Positions 49,401 to 61,588 are shown, numbered from the stretch's first letter. The stretch is DNA of 64,000 bases from Zantedeschia hybrid cultivar (GCA_030544215.1 JARZZO010000013.1:39133196-39197195); one strand, 5' to 3'. Notes: generated from the letters alone by a model not told the origin. A program made the numbers and translations.

Positions 49401-50420
49401 GTTTTCATAAATGATACTTCAGTTCCACGGTTTATAAGATAATAGACTTACACTATTCATTGTCATTTAATTTTGAGTTAATTGTGCTAACATAATATTC
49501 GAGGAGAAAAAAACTGAAGTAAGCAAACAAGTCGTGTCAGAAGCAGGAAGTATCATACAAGTTGACAGTTAGATGGAAGAGTAGATGGAAGAGTGAGACA
49601 TAAGATCGAAGACCTAGATCAAACATCCAAAGGGTTGTGAAAATCCAGATTTCATCATACGAGAGAACTCCATAGAGAAACCTATGAGGTAAAAAATTTG
49701 AGTAGCTGAGCTCATTTTAGTTATAGAAGCTCCCTAATCCTGATACTTTAAGTCTTTAGTTATACTTAAATTTTTAACGCATGACTTGAGGCTGTATTCT
49801 CAATTTCTGATTGTCGCACAAAGCTCAGGGTTACAGAATGTAAGTTCAGACTTAAACTGTGTGATTCTGTGTTTCGCTTGAACCCCTGCATCCAAGCGTC
49901 GGTCCTGTCTTTAACATGCAGTGCCAGGTTTCATTATGCTAGTAGACATGTGAAATATTGCAGTTTGTTGTGATACTAGACTAGAAAAAAGATGTTGTAT
50001 TACACAGATTGGAAACACATTTCTAAATTCATGTGTAAGTAAATGTTCATTAACTCTATTTTCAGATATTTGATCCAGTATAAAGTAAAATTCTATCCAG
50101 TGTTTGTCGGCCCACTTGAAGGCCCATTTCCTAAGGTTTCCACAGAAGCGACACAGTGAACCAAAACCTCAGGATCTGTATATTCTCTTTTTTTTTTTGT
50201 ACGTACTTTACAATCATCCACACAACATACCTTCTCATATTAAAATCATAAAATTCACTACTTTTAAAATGGTAATTTGAGACTAGTGAATTACAGGGTC
50301 CTACGACAAAACAAACAACCCCATAGTTGAAAGACATGCACAGCAAGAGAACCAAATCCTAGATATTAAATCAAAGAAAAAACAAGGACGCAAGAAACCC
50401 TGGGAAAAAAAATTGAGTTA
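46441..50420. other. AT-rich intergenic with decayed elements
   Basis: No gene supported. At about 47874-48600 ends reading TAGTGGCGTAAACAAGCC and (inverse) TAGGTACAAATGAATTAG, with GAGCTCG words inside both, suggest an old hAT-type element without a clear target duplication. An AT repeat lies near 47738-47756. At 48900-49060 a GGCCCAA-rich stretch looks like part of another decayed element. Confidence 0.4.
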
Positions 50421-53215
50421 TTATGGATCTGCAGAGTCGGAGTTGGCAAGCTGCCTCTTCAGTGTTTCATTCTCCTTCCGGAGTTTCATAACCTTCTGTT
50501 TGAGTGTCTCAACATGACGAATTGAGATTGATTCCCGCAGCTGTTCTGCCTGCTTTGTCTTAGTTATCAGCACTGCAAGGAGTGGAACATCAATGTCAAC
50601 AAAGGAGGTTTTGAAATTTTGAGCATAAACAGACAGCAAGCTGTCATACAAGGTGGGAGACTGCTGCAGTTAATGGGGACATATCCTAGGGATGGGAAAG
50701 AATTGATCAATCCAATTGTGACATCGTGTGCTGTTATCCTGAGCCTCAATTTACATACAAATTAAAAGAAAAACCTTGCACATTACCAGGGTCATTTAAA
50801 TGTTCCTCAAATATTATTTGCATAGAAATTACAGAAAGCCCATGTGAACTACATGGAAAAGTTTAGAAACTAGAAGGAACATTTCTCCCCATGCAAGCAA
50901 CGTTGGGACATAAAATTTGGTTGCCTTTCGATACTTGTATGCAAGTTCATATGGAGAATGTTCCTAGCCTCCGCCAATCAATTTATACCCATGAAATGGA
51001 ACACTTACACTCAGTTTCTGCATTCTGGAGTTTCTTCAGCAATTCATTTTTCTCTTCCTGTTCAACCATGATCCAGTCCCTCAACTCCAGGATCTCTCGT
51101 TGATCTGACACAGATAATAATACAATCTGATTAGCACTTGCATGCCATCAATGATCCTTAATTTTCTAAACAAAACTAGTCTCACATTGCAGCTCTGTAT
51201 CAGCAACAACCCCGCTTAAGTGTTGGTTAAGTGCATCTACTCTCTTCTTGTGTCCAGCCAATTCCTGCTGGAGTTGATTTATAGTTGCTTCATCTGCCGA
51301 TTTTTGAAGCACAAAACAGCTGTCTCGAAAATCAAAGTCAGCTTAAGAGCACATAAGAAAACACAAGTAGCCTCTATTTAGCCAACCAATACCCTGACCT
51401 GATCTGCTTCTCAAAATCTGAAATTTTCATCTGATGCTTTTGCTCAAGCTTTTCTACTGCTTTCTCATGTTCCTATTACATTGCATAACATTCCATCTTC
51501 ACCATGGCTGTCAAACTACTGTCACATCTGCACTCAACAAGAGTGCGGCAACTTACAGCTTTAACATTTAAAAGTTTCGTCTCAGCTTCATTTAGTTCCT
51601 GCTTCAGACTTTGGCACTTCGAATGGCATTCAAACTGTTTATAATGTAACAATTAGTCAAAAAGCAGAGGTCAAAAAAAGTTTTAACCTTTTCTGCAGAG
51701 TTTTAACTTCATCCCTGGACTGAGTTCATTCTTCTAATAGAGGCCACAAGGCAGAAACTGAAAATTCATAATATCACTCACTGATTAACCACCTTATTCA
51801 AGAAAGAACAAGTGATACCTGATGCGCAAATTTGATTAGTGTTTCCGTTTGCAACTTCCTAAGACGTTCATTATCTGCATGCAGGTAATTCATTAAACCT
51901 ACGTAACCATATGGCAGGACATGACAACTAGAGGCAGTATCATCGCAACATTACAACATGGGAAAATTTGAAATGCGGCCAGCATGAGGATGACACCATG
52001 TAAAACTTTTGTTACTCTTGATCATAAGGTTTTTGCTCCAATGTGCCTCATCAAGTCAAATCTCCTTCTCCATAGCTTGGAACAGATATCCTAATTATAG
52101 TATTGGTCAAGTTACATTGCTCCTTCCAAAACAAGAAAAGAAAGTAAATAATAAGGCTTAGATCTTTTCCCAAGTAGCCCTGTGAACACAACACTAACTA
52201 GGGTTTCAGTTAAACAACTAAGACACCCCATGTGTCAACCAGCAGAGAACAAAGATGGTTAATGCCTCATTCTAAACAACCGTATCCGGAGACGCATGGA
52301 TCAAAGCTTCAAACAAGCTTACACCACTTCACCTGCGAATTCCCAAATGCACCCTCTTCATTGATCTAGAACTATATAAGCATTGTACAGGAAAATGGCA
52401 TCTGATTTTTCCCAAAGAATTTTCGCTTTCAATAGTACAAGGGTAAAAAACCCCACACCTCTCCCTTATTCCAAAGGGCCACTGGCATATGATCCAAGAC
52501 AATGTACCAGACAAGGAGCTGATTAAAACCACAGAGATGAAACGCAACATGCACATTTCTTCAGATTACAGAAGTAGAACTACACAAGCTGCTCCCAAAC
52601 CTTGTTTGAGGCTGCTGTAGCCGACCTCCAGCGCTTCCCGCTTCATGACCTCCGCATCGCACTTCGATCTCACAGCCTGGACCTCCATGACCAGCTCTCT
52701 GTACTCCTGAACACGACCAAACCCCATCACCGACACAGAACAACCCGACGACCAACTTGGATCCCCTCAGACAAAGATTTCGAAACGTCGAAACAGCAGA
52801 ATTAATCCACAGAAGAAACACGCCGAAATCTGCACAAGCTACCGAAATCGGACAAAAAAGGGACAGGTTACACTTCCGGGAAGAGCGATAGAACCCCCTA
52901 ATGAAACGAAATCGTCAGATCATAGGCCACGATGGAAAACTAGCAAGGGAAGCAAATCTAAGAACAAGGGAACAGGAAGAGAAAACGGAGTCGAACACCA
53001 GTGACCAGTGATGGTGGGTTACTTACCTGGCAGATCTGATCGAATCCCCGCAGCAGGGAGGCTTCCGCCATGGTTGTGTCCACCACCTCCGTCTTGCTCT
53101 GCTGCTTCGTGTCCATCGCCTGCTGCAGCGGCTGCTCCTGCTCCCGCTTCGGCTCGTCCTCCTCCATTCCCTCTCCTTCGCTGCTTCCCGCAATTTCGTC
53201 GAAGGCAAATCGCAC
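50421..53215 (-). CDS. 4/1-family coiled-coil protein (At-4/1-like)
   Basis: Eight exons join in frame: 53027-53215, 52601-52706, 51819-51874, 51557-51634, 51399-51472, 51186-51319, 51009-51104 and 50421-50572. All introns are GT-AG. The product is 294 residues from the ATG at 53215, or 278 from the in-frame ATG at 53167. An acidic, Gln-rich head is followed by SLLRGFDQICQ and then almost continuous coiled coil (NERLRKLQTETLIKFAHQ, EHEKAVEKLEQKHQMKISDF, EILELRDWIMVEQEEK). It ends HVETLKQKVMKLRKENETLK plus a short Asp/Ser tail. This order matches the plant 4/1 family, named for an Arabidopsis protein found to bind a tospovirus movement protein and thought to act in vascular or plasmodesmatal traffic. 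The normal role is not settled. The head is longer than I recall for the family. A foldback element begins 26 bases upstream of the first ATG. Confidence 0.88.
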
Positions 53216-53240
53216 CGGGCCCCATTTTTTAACTTATTTA

Positions 53241-54248
53241 TTTGAGATAATTATTATAAAGACCGTGAAAAAAGGCTGACGTGGATTATAATATTTTATT
53301 TCTTTTTACCGTCTATTCCACTTTTTTCAAGTTGAGAGATAAAGAAGTTATAATTTTTGTGACAGTATTTATTATTGTCTTTTTCCTCTCAACACCCATT
53401 GAAAATAGTTCAAAACTTTTCCCGCTTTACTATCCACTTGATAGTTTATTACTTCCAACACAAATTTGTCACTACTAAGTTCTAAGTACAAAATTATCAC
53501 TTTTAGGTTTGTTTTTATCGTTTTCACACCCAATTATATCAGTTTCTACGTAGTTCAATTTTATTACCTCTAACGTAGATTTATCACTTCTAAGCATATT
53601 TTTATCACTTCTTATGTAATTCAGTTTTATTACTTCCTACGTAATTTTATCATTTTCTAAGATAATTTTATTACTTCTTACGTAAAATTATCACTTTTAA
53701 GCATTTTATCACTTTTTTGTACAAATAAAGTGATAATTTTGCTTTGGAAATGATAATTTTGTATAGGAAATGATAAGATTACATTATTAAGTGATAAAAT
53801 TGAATTACATAGAAAGTGATAAAATTGAATTACATAGAAAGTAATAAAAATGTTCTTGAAAGTAATAAAATTGTAGTTGGAAGTGATAAAATTACAATTT
53901 GGAAGTAATAAAAATACATTTGCTCAGAAGTGATAAAATTGATTTAGAAGTAATAAACTGTAAAGTGACCAGACTAAAGTAAGAAGGGTTTCATGTCCTT
54001 GGAGGTAAGTGGAAAAAGACAGTAATAAATACTCTCAGAAAGTTATAGGTTCTCTTTCTCTCCATTCAAAAAAGTAAAAAATGTGAAAAGAAAGTGGAAC
54101 AGGTGGTACAAAGAGATGCAGTGTTGCAATCCACATTGTGCGGTGTAGTAAAAAGTAAAAAAATTACCGTTGTTGCAGTCAAATCTGACGATTGCCCACA
54201 TGCAGTGCATGTTGCCCCACACCGTGGGCGGTGTAGCAAGTAATACTC
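53241..54248. mobile_element. Foldback element, about 1 kb, at the 5' end of the 4/1-like gene
   Basis: The right end is GCAAGTAATACTC; the left end (GAGATAATTATTATAAAGACCG) is a decayed inverse. Outer arms pair: GAGAGATAAAGAAGTTATAA and the inverse of its counterpart near 54035-54065; TTTTTACCGTCTATTCCAC with the inverse of 54095-54115. Inner arms are degenerate tandem repeats of TTATTACTT..ACGTAATTTTATCACTT on the left and their inverse on the right, meeting near 53716. The candidate target duplication is poor (TTATTTATT / TTATCATAT). Confidence 0.65.
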
Positions 54249-54305
54249 TTATCATATATACTTAAAATTCCATCATATTTCTTTATAAGAACTTGGACTT
54301 CTTGC

Positions 54306-54655
54306 ACATATATCCCTCAAATACACCATATTTACATCTATACCTCTCAAATCTCAGAAATGTTACGACTATACCCCTCTTTCAAAATGCAACTAAATCA
54401 AATTTAAAAAATTTGTACATATACCCTAAATTCACTGATATTTTGTATATGTACCCCTAAATTCATTAGAATTTTGCGTATGTACTCTTGATGTTGTCAT
54501 GATTGGTGGAATTTTTTTTGCATGTTCAATTAGAGTTCATATTATTTTGACAGAGGGGCATAATTACAATATTTTTTAGATTTCAAGGGTATTGAAATAA
54601 TATGTAGGAGTTGAGGGTATGATGTAAATACGGTGTATTTTAGGAGGATATATGT
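54306..54655. mobile_element. Foldback MITE, about 350 bp
   Basis: The left end ACATATATCCCTCAAATACACC mirrors the right end (inverse ACATATATCCTCCTAAAATA, then CACC). The match continues through TATTTACATC and further in (ATGCCCCTCT-like inner arms). The stretch 54656-55010 looks like a more decayed relative (TACATACCC, AAAAGTACCCCTAAG). Confidence 0.6.
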
Positions 54656-56885
54656 AAACATACTTAAAGAATATTTTATAAATACGCCAATAAACTACCG
54701 TATGTATACATACCCTTGACTCTCATATATTGTTAAAAGTACCCCTAAGCTTCTCAAAAAAGTTGCGATTTTATCATTTCGGTCAAAATGCTACGAACCC
54801 AACCGAATATGACAAAATAACTTAGATAATTTTACATGCATATCCTTATAATTTAGCACATATATTCTTGATTTTATCAAATTTGACAAATTTTTTGACA
54901 TATTCAATTAGAGTTTACCACATTTTCACATAATGAAATAAATGTAACCTTTTTGAAAATGTAAGAGATATTTATAATAACATATGGAAGTCAGAGTATA
55001 CATAAAAAAAATCATCTCTATATTGTCATGTATGCCTCTGTTGTAGTTCATACTCTGCTGTCATGTTTAATTTAATTTTAGGTCAAAAGATACTAATTTG
55101 TTTGGCCTTCTGTAACCCCCTTCACATAATCGAAATTACTGTGTACCCTCAGGATCTTCCATATTCTTTTGCAAACTTCTCAATAATTATATTTCATGCC
55201 TCAATTATCTACTGAAGGTATATATATATATATATACATATATATAACTGAAATAATATCACGGAGTATGAAATGTTTGTCACACATGAAATATGATCGT
55301 CTATAGTAAACTATGAAGATCCAAAGGTATATATGTAATTGTTCCTTTACCCTGTTAACCGTTATTACTCTGCAACTGTTAGATGTCATCCATCACAGAC
55401 TTTACACTCAGCCATGTTTAAAGATCAACTCCTCCACAGGCAGAATATTCTTGGTGAATATCAAGAAAATTATGAATAACTTCTTCAAATTTATGTGAAA
55501 ATTTTCTGAGAAAATGAATCTATCAAATAAATGTACACTTGTGGAATGATAAAAATAAAGCAAATCAAAGTGGATATAAATCGATTGCGAGAGGCAATGT
55601 CGAAAGTCTATTTAATTTGAAATCGGAATTGAGCGACTAGATCAACCCTTAGCAAGTTTTGCATAGAGGTACTATAATTTCATATTATTATAAGAGGAAA
55701 ATTTATAAATTGATTTATATGTTAAAATCGGTATGTAGTTCGGAATTTAGATTTATCGTATGGTCACAACTTTTTAGGCGTCTTTTTATTAGAATCACAC
55801 TTCCTTTAGTTGCTTGAGTTTATGGAACCTATGGCTTGACATAAGAATTCAGCATTTCTCAAATTTTGGTTATCCGCCGCCTATTTTATTGTCCCTCCTA
55901 ACCATTGATTAAATCTAATCTACGATCTCATTGTTCAGCTACTAATGAGAAAACCCTACTTTATATGGCTTTTTAATTTGTTATCTCTCGCTCATAAATT
56001 GAAATAATATGAGTTTTACTTCTATGCAACGTTACGTGTTCCATAAGCACAGAATTAGAAATCGTATGGACATTGGCTCTTTATATTATGGAAAATATGA
56101 TTCCACTTGTTTTATCCCTAGATCATAAATTCCTCATTCTATTGGCCTCCTTGCCTTTTGAGATCAGAATGTTCATTACCTTCATACATTTTCTACTAAT
56201 TCAAGGGCTAGATGAGCATGGTCTCAAAATTATTCTAGAAGAATGCGACATTTTTTCACGTTAGGCAACAGTTTACCAAATTCAGAATGTTTCCTGACTT
56301 GTCTGGAGAAGAGGTTAATCATAAAGTTTGTTTAAATCTGGTTCTTTATCACCAAATCTTTAGCAGAACAAAATAGACACTTCTCATTTCTCAAATTTAG
56401 TAAGGGGCAGCTATCAAAGTTGAAGTTGTACAATCACTTGTTAAGACAATAACATGCTGGGAAGATAACTTTCAGTTGTACCTAGAACAACGAAGCTCTC
56501 CAAGCATAATTCCAAGCTGTAGCACATATCTTACTTGCCCAACATCCTCCATACATCGTTTAAATCGGAGAAGAACCATGGATGAAACCTTTTATTACAA
56601 TTATTTCTCACTGATCAGCAAAGGAAGGTGCAGCACACGAGCATACAAAGGGCATAAGTTCAGCCATCTCCTTTGTTAAACATATGAAACAGAGCCACAT
56701 GAAACCAACAAAATCTAAGCAAATTATTCTCTAATGGGACCTATGGTACACAGTACATACATGTATAACAATGGACAGAGAGACGTTGAAATTTCGGAAA
56801 AGAGGAAATAACACTCGCGCCATACATATTCACTCTCTCCAACCTAGATATTTACCAGACTACATTGCCTCTTCTTGCTGTGAAT
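54656..56885. other. AT-rich intergenic between the 4/1-like and GATA genes
   Basis: No gene supported. Holds a decayed foldback relative at the left and a TA repeat near 55217-55246. The last few hundred bases may include the 3' UTR of the - strand GATA gene. Confidence 0.4.
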
Positions 56886-58490
56886 TCATGTCCCATTTGC
56901 AGAAACAGGGAGTCCTTGCTGACCAGCAACGTCAGTGGCTTCAGCCTGCCAAGCAGAAGTAAAGAAGGATCGGAAACGAGAGAGAACATGGGTAGACATG
57001 AATCAGAAAGACGTGGAACACAAAGTCATGGAAAAGCAATAAAAATGTGTAAAATGTGCGTTTAAGGCAAAGGCAAACAATAAATGGAATGTGGACTTCA
57101 CATTCCAGGTAACTTACTCCCGTGTTTTGAATTGATGAAGCGTTCTGCATGTTCTGTATGGGTGCAGATGTGTTCTTTGAAAGATCCCTCAGAGTTCCCT
57201 GCAAGACCCCAAAGAACATACAATGCCACGAAAGAGACCAAAAATTCAGGGTCATCAAATAAATGCTTTGTAGACAGTTAAAGCAAAGGATTCACGAAAG
57301 CAATTCCTCATAAAACTTGGTATCCACACTTAAAACGTGGTGCATTTTTGAGAGCATACTGACAAATGATACAATTTGTTCTAATTTTAAATGAACCCTA
57401 GAATGAGTAGACTGATAGTCCCCTCCCTGCAAATACTGCCACCCTAACCCTCCGGGGGAAAAAAAGCCAATACCAAAAAAAAGAAAGAAAGAAAAGGAAA
57501 ACGAGATATGGCAACCTTCTTGTTACGCAAACTAAATACAGCTCCCTTTTTCCTTATCATCTCTACCCAAAACTACATCGCATGTTGCTAACAAAATAAG
57601 AAACATAAGCAAAGCATAGACATCTAAATAGACCAGACTCTGACAACAGGGAATTGACAGGATCCTTAACTCACTCCAAAGAGGAACGCAACAGTAACAC
57701 ACTTTTTGCCTCAGCTTTATCACTCCCCATATTAGTGCATGTCCTCCTAACTATGGCTTATCTGACTTTTGCAATCACGGAATGAGGGAGAAGATGTGAC
57801 CCAAACATGGGGATAAGTGGCAAAGAATATGAGAAAAATGTGACCGCAGAACTTTCTTACTCCAAATATTATACCTTATTTGCCCACATGGGGTAAGTGG
57901 CAAAGAATGTGAGAAAAATGTCAGTAGAACTTTCTTCAAATATTATACCTTATTTGCCCACATGAGTCCGCACGCATTGCATAAAGTTCTTGGGCCATCA
58001 GGTCCACGACGCATCATCGGTGTTGATTTGGCATTGATTCCACAGTGATGGCATCTGAATAATATCGATAAAAAAATAAATGTGGATCTTGAAAAAGCAA
58101 CAAAATGAACAATGGGAGATATTAAACCCTATATGAGAAACTGGAAGGCTGCTGTGACAAACACAGCAAGTTTCAAATTTCAAGTCAGAATTGAATGGCC
58201 GCAGCATTCTTCTGGTAAGAAGATAAACAACATATACATTTAAAAACAATGTATACATTTTAATCATAGAATAACAGCTCACACTCGGATTATTCCTTTG
58301 GTAGTAGATGATCAGACAAGATCATGTTTTCCAGAAGAAAATGAACATTAAATGAGCTTACGATGCTGCTGCCTGAGGTCGATTATCCACTGCACCCCAA
58401 TGTTGAGTACCATCCCAACTCGTAACAGCAAGCGATTCATCTTCTGGTTTTGATTTTGATGATGTGAATTGACCCTTATGCCGTTGCATC
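56886..58490 (-). CDS. GATA: CCT-GATA transcription factor (TIFY/ZML class), C-terminal exons
   Basis: Four exons join in frame on the - strand: 58362-58490, 57949-58054, 57118-57198 and 56886-56945. The first ends a CCT domain (MQRHKGQFTSSKSKPED). The second is a GATA zinc finger CHHCG...CNACG of type CX2CX20CX2C, with MMRRGPDGPRTLCNACGLMW. The third starts GTLRDLSKN, and the last ends VSANGT and TGA. CCT followed by a 20-residue-loop GATA finger is the plant class that usually also has an N-terminal TIFY domain (ZIM/ZML1/ZML2, GATA24/25/28). These are nuclear DNA-binding regulators. The TIFY and first CCT exons should lie right of 58490 but were not found before the LINE at 61524. The first exon here begins with the last base of a split codon, so more exons are required. 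Confidence 0.88.
57806..57960. repeat. Tandem duplication across the GATA exon/intron boundary
   Basis: The block CATGGGGATAAGTGGCAAAG...TTATTTGCCCA (57806-57886, 81 bp) is repeated at 57887-57960 (74 bp). The copies differ by small indels and substitutions. The right copy contains the true exon end and donor at 57949/57948; the left copy carries the same TTTGCCCA-side exon end and donor inside the intron. Confidence 0.85.
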
Positions 58491-58576
58491 CTGAAATCGT
58501 TCCATAAGCATAAGCACAAAGGGAAAAAGCATTTAATCTGAAAATGGCCACACAGAAGCCATGTACAGCATCAACA

Positions 58577-58606
58577 CCCCCCCCCCCCCCCACACACACA
58601 CACACG
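58577..58606. repeat. Poly(C) run followed by (AC)n
   Basis: Fifteen C followed by an AC repeat, in the intron upstream of the CCT exon. A slippage-prone microsatellite. Confidence 0.85.
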
Positions 58607-59881
58607 CACACCCACACCCAAACCGCCTTGCAGCCAAAAAAAAAAAAAGAAAAAGAAGAAGAGAGGCACCACACCAAGAAAAGAAGAGGGGATGAAGTCG
58701 TGGAAATTCATAAGGAACTGGACAAATCTCAGTAGTGAAAATTTCATAAAAGATAGCAACGCAAACATAGCACACACACGAGAAAATAGTCATTACTTTC
58801 ATTAGTATGAAGAACATTAAGGGGGAAATTTTTGAAGGAATGGCATGAAATACAATATGAGTGTAATCCTTTGCAAGAATATGTTATGCAAAAAAATGTA
58901 ACCTGCAAAATGCAATGGAGACGTGCTTAACTAAGAATATAGAAACAAAGAAATTGTAACTACATTGGCAATAGCTTTCCACTTTTTCAAGGGCTAAGGC
59001 TCAAGATTAGATAAAAACAGGAACACAGAGATCATACTACTTTTGTAGACACTTGAAAAAGGACTAAAAACCATGGCCGGGGTAGTGAAACTGTAAAGAA
59101 CAACCCAGTGAAATACAACTGAACTAACATTTCGGTCCCTCATTAAAGATTTTCACACAATCAGGAAATAGCAACTTTATTCTCCTCTGAAAAGCAATGA
59201 CACTGAAATGACTCCTCTATGGAAAAACTTTCGGGGAAAGCATAGGATATAGATTAATAGCTTTTACAACCACAATTTTTTGTTCTAGTCACTACTTTTT
59301 TCTGAAGCATAAATAGTAGTACAAGCATGAAGTAGGAGAGATGGAAGCAGAAGAGGTTCCTCCACAACACATAAAGCCTCAAACTAACTTCAAAAATTTT
59401 AAAAAGAAGAAGAATCAGGTGATAATTACATAATTTTTGAAACCTTAAGCCACCTCTCAGCAGGATTTCCTAGGAATACCTATACCAACTGCACAGAAAA
59501 GATTATCCTCTAAAGCAAATGTTCTCAAGATAGCATTCTATCCTCCCAATAACGGCAATCATTTGGCAACTTTTCAACTATATAGTCATAAGGCGAGAGG
59601 CAACCGTAGCGACCCAGTGTTTGCCTTAGCCTCCAATGCCTAGTTGCCTAGGCATTTGAGTGACATGTTTTCTCCAATGAAGCATCACCAAGGAAGACAT
59701 GGCAATAAGAAGAAAATAAGAAACACTAATCATGTCCAACATTTAAAGAGCAAAAACCATAAAGCACTCACATAAGCAGTGGATGGTCATAGGAATTGTT
59801 AAAAATAAGAAAAATGTGGTAGCATGTAAGAGAAAAATGGCACTGGACATTATTAAAAGAGGCATTAACCACTTTGGAATA
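58607..59881. other. Presumed long intron of the GATA gene
   Basis: No CCT or TIFY coding block was recognised on the - strand. The sequence is AT-rich with an A run near 58637. Confidence 0.35.
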
Positions 59882-60264
59882 GAGTAATACTTGCTGCAAT
59901 GCCCTGCATGCTGCATGCTGGGGCATTTGCAGTGGGTTAAAAAAAATTTGAAATTTTTTAGGTCAGCCCCGAGGTGCCCTAGACATCCGTACAAGCCGAT
60001 CACCGATCGGACATCCCAAAAAAACTGAAAAATAAAAAACTGAGCCCTAATGAACAGTAAAAAATGCATTTAATGGGCCGAGCCCAATAACAGTTTTTGA
60101 TTTTTCAGATATTTTTTTGAGACGTCCGATCGGTGATCGGACTGTACAGATGTATAGGGTGCCTCGGGTCCGACCCAAAAGAAATTCAAAAAGAATTTTT
60201 TTTTTTTTTATCAACTGCAGTGTCCCTGCGTGCAGCATGCAGGGGCGTTGCAGCAAGTTTACTC
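59882..60264. mobile_element. Foldback MITE, MULE-like, 383 bp, exact 10-bp target duplication
   Basis: The left end GAGTAATACTTGCTGCAATG mirrors the right end (inverse GAGTAAACTTGCTGCAACG). CTTTGGAATA at 59872-59881 is repeated at 60265-60274. The arms pair through GCATGCTGC/GCAGCATGC and GATCACCGATCGGAC/GTCCGATCGGTGATC. The centre carries an AATGAACAGTAA word also seen in the related elements. Confidence 0.92.
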
Positions 60265-60365
60265 CTTTGGAATAATTAAGGATAAGAAAAAGCAATACAA
60301 TAGTAGTATCACATAATTAAAAAAGATACAAGTATTTGGCAGAGACAAAGTAGGCGAGTGCCTAA

Positions 60366-60645
60366 GCCTCACTTTGTTTGCAGAATAAGTTTTTACGTGG
60401 GGCCCACTGACGGAATGGCGTATACCAGAATAAGAGATGTTTCGGTTTGATAGTTTTGTGGGACCCGCTAATGGAATAAGAAGAATAAGTGATTCTTGGG
60501 TCTAAGGTGGGATGGCTTATTCTCCTTATTCTCCGAATACGCTATTCTGCACCGGTATAAGCCATTCTGCTTGTCAAAGCAAAATTAAGCTTATTCTCCC
60601 CTTATTCTCCCTTATTCTTCTCCTATTCTCCAATCAAAGTGGCCC
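60366..60645. mobile_element. Tourist-like (PIF/Harbinger) MITE, 280 bp
   Basis: Ends GCCTCACTTTGTTTG and (inverse) GGGCCACTTTGATTG are inverted repeats. TAA at 60363-60365 and 60646-60648 is the 3-bp target duplication typical of PIF/Harbinger. The inside repeats AGAATAAG and CTTATTCT words and is non-coding. Confidence 0.8.
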
Positions 60646-60991
60646 TAAGTGAATCAGGTGAACATGAGGTGACTGAGCTATTTTTGGCTTGCCTCATCCT
60701 ACTTCATCACCTAGGCAAGCAAGGCGATCATCTTAGATAACATAGCTTTGTGAACCTTATTTTGCCAATTTATTGGGCAAACTTAAATCTAATGTTTAAA
60801 GTCAATAAAATAGGGGTTCCACAATCCACTCGCCATACGCATTTCCTCTTTTCAAAAGAGGGGAGTTTCTTCAAAAATCCTCCAACTGGGGGTTGAGGAG
60901 AGATGTTGGGGGATTAGGATCGAGGGGTAAGTGTTCTCATGGTTACATATATTAGGCTTGGAGGAAGAATCCTGTGGTACTCTCCTGACTG

Positions 60992-61222
60992 TTAAAGGGT
61001 ATCATAACCACTCAACTCTTCATGTTCACGAGCTGATACAAGATACTCTGGAGCAATTGCACTTCCATTGGGAGAGCCACCAACTTCAGAATCATGTGAC
61101 AAATCTTCACCTAGGCTTTGCTCTTTCTGTGGAGGATCATATTCTCTGTGATGGGAGCTACCTTCTGCACAAGATACGTCTCTGAATTTTCTCATCTCTT
61201 CCAGATGTGTCGAGCCAGTCAT
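60992..61222 (-). pseudogene. Unidentified coding-like segment
   Basis: A 76-codon frame with a natural-looking, charged composition (HLEEMRKFRDVSCAEGSSHH, QKEQSLGEDLSHDSEVGGSP). It is open upstream to about 61236. I recognise no domain. It could be an exon of the GATA gene's upstream part, a captured gene fragment, or chance. Confidence 0.25.
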
Positions 61223-61588
61223 TGCACCTTTTTCCTCTTCAGTGGACTTGGACCACTGCCCTTCGTCTATTTTCCTTCGTCTCCTTAGTTAAACCCAGCA
61301 CCACCAGAGAAGCTAGTATAGAAATTGATTTCTTTGACGTCACATCGGCTGCAATCCCCAAATAACCCTTTCCAAAAATAGTCTTTGTATTTCACTACTT
61401 CCTCTATCTAAGGGCAGCATTATCATTACATTCACCTGCTAACCTTCTACCTGCACTATCTTTTTTTTAACAGAATCACTGGGCTTTGTTTTGTTCTGGC
61501 ACATGCACCATATCTTCTTCTTCTTTTTTTGAAAGATAAAGTGGGGGGAAAACCCCATTGCATTACGGAGGCTTAAAAGGTTCAGAGA

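Noticed and set aside
58348..58817. Long - strand frames around the poly(C)/(AC) repeat
   Set aside because: One overlaps the CCT exon in another frame; the others translate the microsatellite and A run.
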